Assembly: GCA_903970335.1 (NCBI GenBank)
Contig: CAJCII010000217.1
Coordinates: 1 to 50,688 of the forward strand
Length of the DNA stretch: 50,688 nt
Direction: 5' to 3'
Source: Bacteroidota bacterium
GTDB lineage: Bacteria > Verrucomicrobiota > Verrucomicrobiia > Methylacidiphilales > UBA1321
Both the position numbers and the translations under genes were made by a program. This document shows positions 1 through 8,263 of the stretch, piece after piece. Position 1 is the stretch's first letter; each line of letters opens with the position of its first letter. A model generated the notes under the pieces. That model had not been told where the DNA came from. It did no database searches and was given only the letters and a program-made list of their open reading frames with translations.

Positions 1-32
1 TTTTCGCTGATTTCATCCCAAAACCTCCTTAA

Positions 33-475
33 GTTGATGCCATTCGGGACGGACACGCGGTCGTCTTCGACACCGTCACCTATCCGAATTGGCAAAAGAC
101 GAAATACTGCTATTTTGATAACCACGGAGACCAGCGCTTGAAGGAGATCAAAAATTACGTTTGGGGCATGATCAGTAATACGCCGCTATCGGATTTCCAG
201 TACACGTATAATGCCGTCGGAACCATCGCCACGTGGCAGCAGCAGACCGATGCGAATACGCCGATTGTCAACACGCTGAGTTACGGTGGCGCCGACCAGT
301 TGACCGGGTCGGTGCAAAGCGGTGGCGGCAGTGCGTATAACAATTACGCCTACGACCCCGCGGGCAATCGCCTCTCCGAAACCACCGGGAGCGGCACCGT
401 CAACGGCCAGTTCAACCACCTCAATCAACTCGTCGGCTACGGTTCCACCGCCTCGGCCACCACCACCGCGCAAGC
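33..475 (+). pseudogene. RHS/YD-repeat protein remnant
   Basis: The open frame carries tyrosine-aspartate type repeats of RHS proteins: FQYTYNAVGTI, NNYAYDPAGNRLSE and GQFNHLNQLVGYG are typical beta-shell strands. A stop codon lies just upstream (about position 30), and the first potential start inside is a weak TTG at 138, so the 5' part of a normally very large gene is missing. Similarity ends near 475 and the frame then closes with an unrelated tail at 512, so the polymorphic C-terminal toxin region is absent too. RHS proteins are large secreted or surface proteins used in contact-dependent competition. This piece is best read as a non-functional internal fragment left by recombination. 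Confidence 0.75.
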
Positions 476-530
476 AGGGGACAGGCACGAAAGCCATCCA
501 CTTAAGCAGTGAAAAAGTGGAACCATCTTC

Positions 531-920
531 TTACGCCTCTAACTCCTTGATCTGCTCGAAATGCCGGTCCTTGTGGACCACCTCCGCCCCATGAAACCGG
601 GCGCACGCCGCAATCAGCAGGTCGGCAGCCGGGAAGGTAAAACCCTTCGCACGCGTCAGCCGGGCCAGCTCGTAGGCCCCATTCCACACCGATTCGGATG
701 TCTCCAGATCACGAATGCTGCGCCGTAATTCTTCCAGTCTTGGAATTTCCTTCGTGTGGGCGCCCGCCCATAATTCCAATCGAACCATATGGCACCAGGC
801 GGCGCGGTCGTCTTCGATCAGCGCATGCACCTCGGCCCTGATCTTGGGGTCGCCACGAACTCGCAATGCCTCGACCCACGCCGACGTATCGATCAGGACA
901 AACGACCGCGAAACGATCAA
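531..920 (-). CDS. vapC: PIN-domain ribonuclease toxin, VapC family
   Basis: This 129-residue protein has the size and acidic pattern of VapC toxins, which are Mg-dependent RNases that cleave tRNA or rRNA. D11 lies in LIDTSAW at the N terminus, E49 in VRLELW, D100 in FPAADLLIAA and D118 in HKDRHF. These match the four metal-binding positions of the PIN fold, so the protein looks intact. It overlaps the upstream antitoxin gene by four bases, the usual coupled arrangement in which antitoxin is made first. Its neighbour on the other side is a broken RHS gene, so the pair sits in unstable accessory DNA. Confidence 0.9.
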   Translation of the reverse strand: MIVSRSFVLIDTSAWVEALRVRGDPKIRAEVHALIEDDRAAWCHMVRLELWAGAHTKEIPRLEELRRSIRDLETSESVWNGAYELARLTRAKGFTFPAADLLIAACARFHGAEVVHKDRHFEQIKELEA

Positions 921-1120
921 CCGTCCTCCCTCATGCGCCGCAGTTCTTCCTGGGTCATGATCCCGTCCATCGTCCCAAGGAAGCCAAGAACCCTCTTTAG
1001 GCGTTGCCGCCGATTATACTCCTCCATCGCCGTCACGATCGCCTCCCGCTTGGTCTTCGCCTGGCAGTGCTGCATCGCCTCCTTCAGCGTCTCCTCGGGA
1101 ATATCGACCGTGGTTTTCAT
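917..1120 (-). CDS. vapB: VapB-type antitoxin (ribbon-helix-helix)
   Basis: This 67-residue protein starts MKTTVDIPEETLKEAMQ, a ribbon-helix-helix DNA-binding N terminus (strand followed by two helices) as in VapB family type II antitoxins. The residue 30-67 region is charged and probably wraps around the toxin. It is translationally coupled to the PIN toxin gene downstream through an overlap of four bases. Antitoxins of this class repress their own promoter, and an inverted repeat suited to this lies just upstream (1142-1170). The exact antitoxin subfamily cannot be fixed by eye. Confidence 0.85.
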   Translation of the reverse strand: MKTTVDIPEETLKEAMQHCQAKTKREAIVTAMEEYNRRQRLKRVLGFLGTMDGIMTQEELRRMREDG

Positions 1121-1141
1121 GATTCCAAATTACCCGATTTT

Positions 1142-1170
1142 GGATTCCTCCGCAATCTAATCTGGAATCC
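1142..1170. promoter_or_regulatory. Inverted repeat upstream of vapB, candidate operator
   Basis: GGATTCC at 1142-1148 and its exact complement GGAATCC at 1164-1170 are spaced 22 bases centre to centre, about two helical turns. A third half-site, GATTCC, lies at 1121-1126 next to the vapB start. Ribbon-helix-helix antitoxins bind such paired sites to repress their own operon. Binding is inferred from position and symmetry only, and no convincing -35/-10 pair was found. Confidence 0.4.
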
Positions 1171-1225
1171 TTCAAGCCGGATCTAGGTACTTTCCGGTCG
1201 TTTTCAACCTCCACCCCCTCCCGAC

Positions 1226-1318
1226 GCAAAAGTCAACACCCCAACCCCTTCCCTCCCAACGCCTTCCACTCAATGCCCAGTCTGACCTAATTTTACAAGC
1301 CATTTAGGCCGTTTAGGC
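1226..1318 (-). repeat. Dispersed ~93-bp repeat, copy 1 (after lhgO stop)
   Basis: Read on the minus strand, the copy begins around the lhgO stop codon with AAATGGC-type words, continues through AAAATTAGGTCAGACTG and GGGCATTGAGTGGAAGGCG, crosses a G-rich stretch and ends with GTTGACTTTTG. Related copies lie at 23385-23476 and 47973-48064. Copies 1 and 2 share an uninterrupted 25-base identity (1260-1284 and 23418-23442). No open reading frame or strong hairpin with a T-run is evident, so it does not look like a simple terminator. Confidence 0.85.
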
Positions 1319-2509
1319 CTCCTCCGCCATCCGCGCCACGATCTCCGCCCCAATGGCCAGGGACGCCGTCGCCGCCGGCGACGGGGCATTGACCACATGC
1401 AAGGCCCGGGCCTGCCGGATCAGGGAGAAGTCTTGGACCAGCTCCCCCGAGGGGTGCATCGCCTGCGCCCGCACCCCCGCCCCACCCGGACTCAGGTCCC
1501 CCAACCGCAGCTCCGGCACCAGCCTCTGCAGCGAGGCGCAGAACAGCCGCTTGCTCAGGGACCGCCGGACCTCGTCCCAGCACATCCGCCGGTGCCTCCC
1601 CATGAAGCGCCACAGCCCGGGATACCCGAGGGCATCCGCCAGGTCGACCAGGTTCAGGTCCAGCTTCCGGTACCCCTCCCGCGCGCAGGCCAGGACGGCA
1701 TTCGGCCCGGCCTCGACCCCGCCGTGGATCAGCCGGGTAAAGTGGACCCCGAGGAACGGAAAGTGGAGGTCCGGCACGGGATAGATCAGGTGCCGGACGA
1801 GGCCCTGCCGCTCCGGGCTCAACTGGTAGTACTCCCCACGAAACGGGACGATCTTCACCTCGGGCACCTCCCCGGCCAAAGCGGCCACCCGATCCGAGTG
1901 GAGGCCAGCGCAATTCACGAGGTAATCGGCGTCGACTTCCCCCGAGGTGGTGAGCAGCTTCCAGCCCTTGCCATCCGGCACGATTTGGCGGACGCGACTG
2001 AGGAAGCGGACCGTCCCGCCGAGCGCCTCGATTTCCGTGACCAACCGGGCACAGACCTGGGCGTAATCGACAATACCTTCCTCGGGAACATGGAGGGCTG
2101 CGACCCCGCCGACGTGCGGTTCGATCTCCAGCATTTCCTCCCGCCCGAGTAGGCGGACGCCGGTGAGCCCGTTGGCCTCGGCGCGCTCGCGGAGCTGGTG
2201 AAGTCGCTGCTGTTCGTCGGCGTCGGTGGCGACCACGAGCTTGCCGCAGATTTCATGGGCGATGCCGTGCTGCCGGCAGAAGTCGACCATCTGGCGAATG
2301 CCCGAGACGGCGAGGCGCGCCTTGAGCGATCCCGGCTTGTAGTAGAGGCCGGCGTGGAGGACGCCGCTGTTGTGGGTGCTTTGGTGGCGACCCGGCCCGG
2401 CTTCCTTTTCGAGGACAACGACGGTCGAGGCGGGTTGGGTTTGCAGAAGCCGATAGGCGGTGGCAAGCCCGACGATTCCCCCTCCGACGATGACGACCCG
2501 AGATGGCAT
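1313..2509 (-). CDS. lhgO: L-2-hydroxyglutarate oxidase (FAD-dependent)
   Basis: This 398-residue flavoprotein of the DAO/GlpD fold oxidises L-2-hydroxyglutarate to 2-oxoglutarate and passes electrons to oxygen or the membrane quinone pool. The N terminus MPSRVVIVGGGIVGLA gives the FAD-binding GxGxxG at residues 9-14. HNSGVLHAGLYY is the signature region of the LhgO/L2HGDH group, and the C-terminal segment NAPSPAATASLAIG is the usual flavin-contacting end. An in-frame ATG ten codons upstream (2539) exists, but the 2509 start places the Rossmann strand at the usual distance from the N terminus. Its 3' end runs into repeat copy 1. It is divergent from the sugar locus and probably unrelated to it. 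Confidence 0.9.
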   Translation of the reverse strand: MPSRVVIVGGGIVGLATAYRLLQTQPASTVVVLEKEAGPGRHQSTHNSGVLHAGLYYKPGSLKARLAVSGIRQMVDFCRQHGIAHEICGKLVVATDADEQQRLHQLRERAEANGLTGVRLLGREEMLEIEPHVGGVAALHVPEEGIVDYAQVCARLVTEIEALGGTVRFLSRVRQIVPDGKGWKLLTTSGEVDADYLVNCAGLHSDRVAALAGEVPEVKIVPFRGEYYQLSPERQGLVRHLIYPVPDLHFPFLGVHFTRLIHGGVEAGPNAVLACAREGYRKLDLNLVDLADALGYPGLWRFMGRHRRMCWDEVRRSLSKRLFCASLQRLVPELRLGDLSPGGAGVRAQAMHPSGELVQDFSLIRQARALHVVNAPSPAATASLAIGAEIVARMAEEA

Positions 2510-2610
2510 GTTCGGCACGACGTTAGGGGCGGGCGGCAAATGAGGTCAAGACTGTGCGTCAGACCGACGGCGACAGCGCAAGGCGAATGAATATCCTTGT
2601 TGGGGCAAAT

Positions 2611-2633
2611 GAAATTTGGTTCGATTAAATTTC
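2611..2633. promoter_or_regulatory. Inverted repeat between lhgO and the sugar operon
   Basis: GAAATTT (2611-2617) and AAATTTC (2627-2633) form a perfect seven-base inverted repeat around nine bases, in the AT-rich part of the 247-base region between the divergent lhgO and sugar-operon starts. It could be a regulator site or part of a promoter. No clear -35/-10 pair could be assigned, so the role is open. Confidence 0.3.
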
Positions 2634-2756
2634 GCCTTACCGGCGGACGGAAATGACCGACGATTTTTTTATTGCCCACTCCGATCGACCGATCGCCTGC
2701 CCGAAGCGGTACGATGGCTTCGGCCTTAACGCCGCGTGGAGGTCCCGGACCAGCTT

Positions 2757-3758
2757 ATGAAGGAACGCATTTTTGTCATCGGATCGAATGCCTATACGGC
2801 TGCGGCGTTTATCGATTATTGCCTGGAGCAAGGGCTGGAAATCCAGGGCTGCAGCCGCTCGGCGGAACTGGCGACGCCGTTTCTGCCTTACAAGTGGAAA
2901 AAAGAAACGGCCCCATCGGGCAGCTTTGAATTTACCCAACTGGACCTGAATCATCACACGAACGAAATCGTGAAGAACATCCGGGACTTCGGTCCGGAGA
3001 TGGTGGTGAATTTCGCGGCGCAGAGCATGGTGGCGGAAAGCTGGCTGCACCCAGACCATTGGTACGAGACGAATGTGGTGGCGAATGTGCGGCTGCACGA
3101 CGAACTGCGCAAGTGCGCGTTCCTCCGCAATTACGTGCATGTCTCCACGCCGGAAGTTTACGGGACATGCAGCGGCCTGGTGCCGGAAAACACACCAATG
3201 AACCCAAGCACGCCGTATGCGGCCTCGCGCGCCGCGTGCGAACTGCATCTCTCCACGTTCTGGAAGAGGTACCAGTTTCCGTACAGCCTGACGCGGGCGG
3301 CGAATGTCTACGGTCCCGGCCAGCAACTCTACCGGATCATCCCGCGGACGATTTTCTTTTCCAAGACCGGACGCAGATTACCGCTGCACGGTGGCGGACA
3401 CTCGGTGCGGTCCTTCATCCACGGACGGGATGTCGCGCGCGCGACACTGGCGCTGGCCCGGCAAAAGGGCGTGGGGCAGTGCTACCATCTTTCCACGAAG
3501 ACGCACATTTCGATCCGAGACCTGGTCGGTAAAATCTGTACGCGACTCGGCCTGGCGCTGGAAGACGTTGCCGAAATCACCGAGGACCGTCCGGGTAAGG
3601 ATGCGGCTTATCTTCTCGACAGCGCCAAGGCCAAGGCCGAGCTGGGATGGGAGCCCGAAATTTCGCTGGAGCAAGGCATCGAGGAAACGATCCGCTGGAT
3701 CGAGGCAAACCTCGACGAACTAAAACAACAACCGGCCGACTACCAACACAAGGCATGA
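2757..3758 (+). CDS. NAD(P)-dependent sugar-nucleotide epimerase/dehydratase (extended SDR)
   Basis: This 333-residue extended SDR resembles nucleotide-sugar 4,6-dehydratases and epimerases. VHVSTPEVYG (S130-G136), RAANVYGPGQQ and SVRSFIHGRDVA are typical substrate and cofactor elements. Two motifs are unusual: the N-terminal glycine-rich loop reads VIGSNAYTAAAF instead of GxxGxxG, and the catalytic YxxxK is Y154-A-A-S-R158. Related proteins recalled from LPS-type loci carry GSNSFSG and YxxSR, so these may be subfamily traits rather than decay. The ATG at 2757 follows a GGAGG-like site (from 2738) and is preferred over the GTG at 2736. It is the first gene of a tightly packed run, and its stop overlaps the next start (ATGA). 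The substrate is unknown. Confidence 0.85.
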   Translation: MKERIFVIGSNAYTAAAFIDYCLEQGLEIQGCSRSAELATPFLPYKWKKETAPSGSFEFTQLDLNHHTNEIVKNIRDFGPEMVVNFAAQSMVAESWLHPDHWYETNVVANVRLHDELRKCAFLRNYVHVSTPEVYGTCSGLVPENTPMNPSTPYAASRAACELHLSTFWKRYQFPYSLTRAANVYGPGQQLYRIIPRTIFFSKTGRRLPLHGGGHSVRSFIHGRDVARATLALARQKGVGQCYHLSTKTHISIRDLVGKICTRLGLALEDVAEITEDRPGKDAAYLLDSAKAKAELGWEPEISLEQGIEETIRWIEANLDELKQQPADYQHKA

Positions 3759-4825
3759 CCACCAACACCATCCAACCCCGTCGCATTCTCGTTACCGGAG
3801 GCTGCGGGTACGTCGGCAGCGCACTGCTGCCCCATTTGCTGCGTCTCGGACATCACGTGCGCGCCATCGATTTGATCCTTTACTCCGACGCGGGCGTGAA
3901 GAGCCTGAAGGCCAGCCCCGAATTCGAACAATGGCAGAACCGCTTCGAACTAGTCGTGGGCGACCTGCGACACGAGGAGACGATGCGGGAGGCGTTGCGC
4001 GGCTGCGATACGGTGATTCACTTGGCGGCAATTTCGAACGATCCGACCGGAGAGCTGGACGAGGCGCTCACGCGGCAGGTGAATTTCGACGCGATCGGGA
4101 TGATGCTGGCGCTGGCGAAGGAAGCCGGAGTGACCCGGTTCATCAATGCATCGTCGAGCAGCGTTTTCGGGATCAAGAATGTGCCGGACGTGACCGAGGA
4201 ACTGGAGGCGGAACCGCTGACGTTCTACTCGAAGTACAAGGCGCTTTCCGAGTGGCTGGTAGTTGCGGCGGCATCGCGCGAGTTTTGCGCGGTAAATATC
4301 CGTCCCGCGACGATCTGCGGTTATTCGCCCCGGCAGCGTTTCGACCTGACGGTGAACAAGCTGACGGCGGATGCGGTGCGCAAGGGGGTAATTACGGTGC
4401 ACGGCGGACAGCAGCGCCGACCGAATGTGGGCATGAGCGATGCGATCAATCTCTATGCGATATTGACCCAGACCGATCCCGCGCTGATCAACGGCCAGAC
4501 GTTCAACTTCGGCTTTGAGAACCACACGGTGCTGGCCATCGCGCAGCTCATCCAAGCTGAGTTGAAGGACCTGAACGTGAGCATCAAGGTCACGGACACG
4601 AACGACCACCGGGACTATCACATCTCCTCGGCCAAGCTGATCAAGTACCTCGGTTACAAGCCGGTCAGTTCCATCGCGATGGAGGTGGCCAATCTTCGCC
4701 GTGCGCTGGACGGCGGGCAGTTCCCCGACATCGATGCGAGCGAGCATTACAACATGAAGTGTATGAAACTGGCACGGGACAACGGCACCTATCGGTTTTT
4801 ATCGCGTCCACCCTCGCATGTTTAG
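3755..4825 (+). CDS. NAD(P)-dependent sugar epimerase/dehydratase (extended SDR)
   Basis: This 356-residue protein has the full set of extended-SDR motifs: ILVTGGCGYVGS with glycines 15, 18 and 21, ASSSSVFG at 132-139 and the catalytic Y158-S-K-Y-K162. IRPATICGYSPRQRFD and the later MSDAINLY lie in the substrate domain. It is probably a UDP-glucose epimerase-like or NDP-sugar dehydratase-like enzyme acting in the cytoplasm on the activated sugar made by this locus. The ATG overlaps the stop of the preceding SDR by four bases, which fixes the start and implies translational coupling. The exact reaction (4-epimerase, 4,6-dehydratase or reductase) cannot be told from sequence. Confidence 0.85.
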   Translation: MTTNTIQPRRILVTGGCGYVGSALLPHLLRLGHHVRAIDLILYSDAGVKSLKASPEFEQWQNRFELVVGDLRHEETMREALRGCDTVIHLAAISNDPTGELDEALTRQVNFDAIGMMLALAKEAGVTRFINASSSSVFGIKNVPDVTEELEAEPLTFYSKYKALSEWLVVAAASREFCAVNIRPATICGYSPRQRFDLTVNKLTADAVRKGVITVHGGQQRRPNVGMSDAINLYAILTQTDPALINGQTFNFGFENHTVLAIAQLIQAELKDLNVSIKVTDTNDHRDYHISSAKLIKYLGYKPVSSIAMEVANLRRALDGGQFPDIDASEHYNMKCMKLARDNGTYRFLSRPPSHV

Positions 4826-6356
4826 CCACAAGATCATCGAGTTCGGCAAGATCGGCGCGGTCCTCGATCAGGTCCGCGCGGAGGGGAAAAAGATTGTCCA
4901 GTGTCATGGGACGTTCGATCTCATCCATCCGGGCCACATCTATCACCTGGAGGAAGCGAAGGGCTACGGCGACATTTTGGTGGTGACCCTGACGGCGGAG
5001 AAATTCGTCAACAAGGGACCGGGACGGCCCTACTTCAACGACAAGCTGCGGGCGCGCAGCCTGGCCGCGCTGGGTTGCGTCGATTATGTCGTGGTGGTGC
5101 CCTATTCGGCAGCGGTGGAGGCGATCACAACGGTACGTCCGAATATTTACTGCAAGGGCCGCGAATACGCGGACGCAGGCAACGATGTCACGGGCAATAT
5201 CCGCGACGATGTCGCTGCGGTGGAGAAAATCGGCGGCGAGACCCACTACCTCGGCTCGGTCGTTTTCAGCTCGAGCAAGCTGATCAACAGCCACTTCGAC
5301 CATGTACCGGTCGAGGTCAAACAGATTTGCCAGGAACTGGCGAAGAATCACCCGCCGGAAAAAATCCGGGATGCGGTGGAAAATCTTTCCAACCTACGGG
5401 TGCTGGTGGTGGGGGACATTATCTTCGATCGATACAACTACGTTCGGGTGCAGGGGCTGACTTCCAAGAACCGCATTCTTTCCGGACGCCACCTTTACGA
5501 AGACACACAGCCGGGCGGAGCGCTGGCGGTCTTCAATCACATCAAGCAATTCACGCCGCACATCCGGCTGGTGAGCCTGTTGGGAGAGGAATCCTGGAGC
5601 CTGGAGCTTTTACGGCAGTCGGTGAGCGCGGAGCAGGACCTGGTGGTGAAGGACGCCGAGTTCACGACCATCATCAAGCAACGCTTCGTGGAATCGGCGG
5701 GAGTGGACAAGGAACTGAGCAAATTGTTTTCGGTGAATTTCATCGACGCCGAGCCGCCGAGCCTGCGTTTGCAGGAAAAGCTGATCGAGCATGTGGTCGG
5801 TGCGATGGCGGAAGTGGATTTGGTGGTGGTGGCCGATTTCGGCCACGGCGTGATGTCGGACCTGTTGCGGGAATGCGTGCAGAACAAGGCCCCGTTCATG
5901 GCCCTGAACTGCCAGACGAACAGCAACAACCACGGCTTCAACATCATCTCCCACCAGTACCAGCGGGCGGACTGCTTTTCGCTGGACGAACAGGAACTGC
6001 TGCTTTCGAGCGCGCGCAAGCACATCGACTATACGAAGGAATTGGAGGGCTTGCGCACGCGGCTGAAGGCATCCTCGGCCTGGCTGACCCGCGGCGGAGT
6101 CGAGACGATCGGTCTGGCCGAAGGAAGCAAGCCGTTTGTGTGCCTGCCGCTGGAGTCGGCGATTAAAGACACGGTGGGCGCGGGCGATGCGTTTTTTTCC
6201 GTGGCGGCGTTGGCGGCAGCCCATAAGCTACCGATCGACCTGACCACGTTCCTCGGGCAATTGGCCGGGGCGCAGGCGGTGAAAATCATAGGCAATTCGC
6301 AACCGATCTCGAAGGCAACCTTGTTGAAGAGCGCAATGTCCCTGACTAATTTCTAA
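4818..6356 (+). CDS. Bifunctional nucleotidylyltransferase / PfkB sugar kinase (HldE-like, reversed order)
   Basis: This 512-residue fusion has an N-terminal cytidylyltransferase-type domain (about 20-165) with CHGTFDLIHPGH containing the HxGH motif H37-H40, then FSSSKLIN as the counterpart of the usual ISTTKI loop. The C-terminal half (about 190-512) is a PfkB/ribokinase-type kinase with VVGDIIFDRYNYV at its start, VADFGHGVMS in the middle and the catalytic GAGD at 454-457. E. coli HldE, which makes ADP-heptose precursors, has the kinase first and the nucleotidylyltransferase second, so the order here is reversed. The protein probably phosphorylates a sugar or sugar phosphate and attaches a nucleotide. 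It overlaps the upstream SDR gene by eight bases. Substrate and nucleotide (ADP or CDP) are unknown. Confidence 0.85.
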   Translation: MFSHKIIEFGKIGAVLDQVRAEGKKIVQCHGTFDLIHPGHIYHLEEAKGYGDILVVTLTAEKFVNKGPGRPYFNDKLRARSLAALGCVDYVVVVPYSAAVEAITTVRPNIYCKGREYADAGNDVTGNIRDDVAAVEKIGGETHYLGSVVFSSSKLINSHFDHVPVEVKQICQELAKNHPPEKIRDAVENLSNLRVLVVGDIIFDRYNYVRVQGLTSKNRILSGRHLYEDTQPGGALAVFNHIKQFTPHIRLVSLLGEESWSLELLRQSVSAEQDLVVKDAEFTTIIKQRFVESAGVDKELSKLFSVNFIDAEPPSLRLQEKLIEHVVGAMAEVDLVVVADFGHGVMSDLLRECVQNKAPFMALNCQTNSNNHGFNIISHQYQRADCFSLDEQELLLSSARKHIDYTKELEGLRTRLKASSAWLTRGGVETIGLAEGSKPFVCLPLESAIKDTVGAGDAFFSVAALAAAHKLPIDLTTFLGQLAGAQAVKIIGNSQPISKATLLKSAMSLTNF

Positions 6357-6362
6357 GAGACC

Positions 6363-7400
6363 ATGAAAACCAAGGCTGCCATCCTGGTGGAACAGAAGAA
6401 GCCGCTCGTCATCGACGAGGTGGAGATTCCGCCGCTCGGGTACGGCCAGGTCCTGGTGCAGGTGAAGGTCAGCCGAATTTGCGGATCGCAGATCGGAGAA
6501 ATCGACGGAGCGAAAGGCCCGGACAAATTCCTGCCGCATTTGCTGGGACATGAGGGCGGGGGAATCGTCGTCGAGACGGGGCCGGAAGTTAGCCGGGTGC
6601 GCGCGGGAGACCATGTGGTGCTCCATTGGCGGGAAGCGAAGGGAATTCAATCGCGGCCACCGAAATACGACTGGCGCGGGAAAACCGTCAATGCCGGGTA
6701 CATCACGACGTTCAACGACTATGCGGTCGTCTCGGAAAACCGGCTGACGCCCATTCCAGCCGAGGTCGATTTCGAAGTCGCGGCATTGCTCGCAGACACC
6801 CTGACGACGGGGTTTGGGTTGATCAACAACGATGCGCACCTGAAGCTGGGAGAATCGGTGGTGGTAATCGGCTGCGGGGGTATCGGCATGGGCGTGCTGC
6901 TGGGCGCGAAACTGGCCGGGGCGTGCCCGCTCATCGGGGTCGATCTTTTTCCGCACAAGCTCGACCTGGCGCTTTCCATTGGGGCGACGCATACGATCAA
7001 CTCGAAGGAAGTCGATTTCGTGGCAGCGGCGCGGGAAATTTTGGGCGGGCCCTTTGCCGACGTGGTGATCGACGGGACGGGAAATCCCGCCGTGCTGGAG
7101 AAGGCGTTGGCGTTGACCGCGCCGCAGGGGAAATGCGTGGGCTTCGGCGTGATGCCGTACGATCGCAAACTGACGCTGAACACGTTGCCGCTGCATCTGG
7201 GCAAGACGCTGACCGGGTCGCACGGCGGATCGAGTCGGCCCGACGAGGACATTCCCCGCTACCTGCGGATGATGAAACAGAACCAGTTCCATTTGAAAAA
7301 TTTTGTGTCGCATCGCCTGCCGCTGGAGGAGATCAATGGCGCGGTGGAGAAAATGCGTTCCGGCGAAGTAGTCCACGCGATGATTCATTTTTCGTCATGA
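6363..7400 (+). CDS. Zinc-type medium-chain alcohol dehydrogenase, atypical ligands
   Basis: This 345-residue MDR-family dehydrogenase has the catalytic-zinc residues C40 (RICGSQ) and H63-E64 (LLGHEGGG) and a nucleotide-binding VVIGCGGIGMG at 167-177, with D194 suggesting NAD preference. The structural-zinc lobe with four cysteines is missing (HWREAKGIQSRPPKYDWRGK in its place). The third catalytic ligand, normally cysteine, appears as D145 in LLADTLTTGFG. It probably oxidises or reduces a sugar hydroxyl or keto group in the cluster pathway. The start ATG lies six bases after the kinase-fusion stop, and the gene overlaps the transketolase gene by four bases (ATGA). Substrate unknown. Confidence 0.85.
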   Translation: MKTKAAILVEQKKPLVIDEVEIPPLGYGQVLVQVKVSRICGSQIGEIDGAKGPDKFLPHLLGHEGGGIVVETGPEVSRVRAGDHVVLHWREAKGIQSRPPKYDWRGKTVNAGYITTFNDYAVVSENRLTPIPAEVDFEVAALLADTLTTGFGLINNDAHLKLGESVVVIGCGGIGMGVLLGAKLAGACPLIGVDLFPHKLDLALSIGATHTINSKEVDFVAAAREILGGPFADVVIDGTGNPAVLEKALALTAPQGKCVGFGVMPYDRKLTLNTLPLHLGKTLTGSHGGSSRPDEDIPRYLRMMKQNQFHLKNFVSHRLPLEEINGAVEKMRSGEVVHAMIHFSS

Positions 7401-8263
7401 GCACGCTGCCTTCACTTGCGGAATTGCAGGGCATCTCGGCCGAGTTGCGGGGCCAGGTGATCAAGATGTCGCACCAGGCGGGCACGCCCCACCTGGGTTC
7501 TTCCCTTTCCTGCATCGACCTCCTGACGGCGGCGTATTGGACGGCATTGCGGATCGACCCGGAGAAGCCGCACGATCCGAATCGCGACCGTTTTATCCTG
7601 AGCAAGGGCCATGCGGCCCCGGCACTTTACTCGGTGCTGGCCAAGCGAGGTTTTTTCAGTCCGGACTGGCTGGACACCTTTGCCACGCATGGCGCGGAGC
7701 TGGCCGAGCAGCCGAGTCCAAATTGCGCTCCGGGCGTGGAATTGGCGACCGGTTCGCTGGGACACGGATTGCCGGTGGCGCTGGGACTGGCCTTGGCCGC
7801 GAAGATTCAACCGCGGGACTACCGGGTCTTGGTGGTGCTCAGCGATGGCGAGTGCAACGAGGGTTCCGTTTGGGAAGCGGCCCTGCTCGCCCCGGCGCTG
7901 AAGCTGAATCATTTGGCGATCATGGTCGATTTCAACAAATGGCAGGCAACAGGGCGGAGCGAGGAAGTGACGAGCCTGACGCCGTTGCGGGCGAAGTGGG
8001 AGGCCTTCGGCTGGCATGCTGTCGAAGTGGACGGGCACGATCTCGCCGCACTGACGGAGGCGTTGCGCGAGGTGCCGCACCCGAGTGGAAAACCGCTGGC
8101 GATCATCGCCCATACGATCAAAGGCAAAGGTGTCTCCTTCATGGAGGACGACAACAACTGGCACTATCGCATTCCGAAGCGGGACGAGGTGAACAAGGCC
8201 TTTGCCGAACTGGGACTGCCCGCGCCGCAGTTGGCCGCCGCCAAGAGTGGGAGCGCGTCATGA
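7397..8263 (+). CDS. Transketolase, N-terminal (TPP-binding) subunit
   Basis: This 288-residue protein equals the N-terminal pyrophosphate-binding domain of transketolase. It has PHLGSSLSCIDLL, LSKGHAAPALY (H72), ATGSLGHGLPVALG, and the ThDP/Mg motif with D150-G151-E152 and N154 (SDGECNEG). A complete transketolase needs the PYR domain, encoded by the next gene with a four-base overlap, so the enzyme is a split two-subunit form. Its place inside a sugar-nucleotide operon rather than with pentose-phosphate genes suggests that it moves a two-carbon ketol unit onto or off a dedicated sugar precursor. That role is inference. Confidence 0.92.
   Translation: MSTLPSLAELQGISAELRGQVIKMSHQAGTPHLGSSLSCIDLLTAAYWTALRIDPEKPHDPNRDRFILSKGHAAPALYSVLAKRGFFSPDWLDTFATHGAELAEQPSPNCAPGVELATGSLGHGLPVALGLALAAKIQPRDYRVLVVLSDGECNEGSVWEAALLAPALKLNHLAIMVDFNKWQATGRSEEVTSLTPLRAKWEAFGWHAVEVDGHDLAALTEALREVPHPSGKPLAIIAHTIKGKGVSFMEDDNNWHYRIPKRDEVNKAFAELGLPAPQLAAAKSGSAS

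Noticed and set aside
480-500. GGGGACAGGCACG and the similar AGGGACAGTTGCG near 21636 as REP elements next to a RAYT transposase
   Set aside because: No Y1 transposase gene is present and the shared motif is only seven bases; kept only as a weak hint of mobile DNA.
138-512. RHS frame as an intact gene starting at TTG 138
   Set aside because: RHS-like sequence continues upstream of 138 and is blocked by a stop near 30, and the 3' end is unrelated; it is a fragment.
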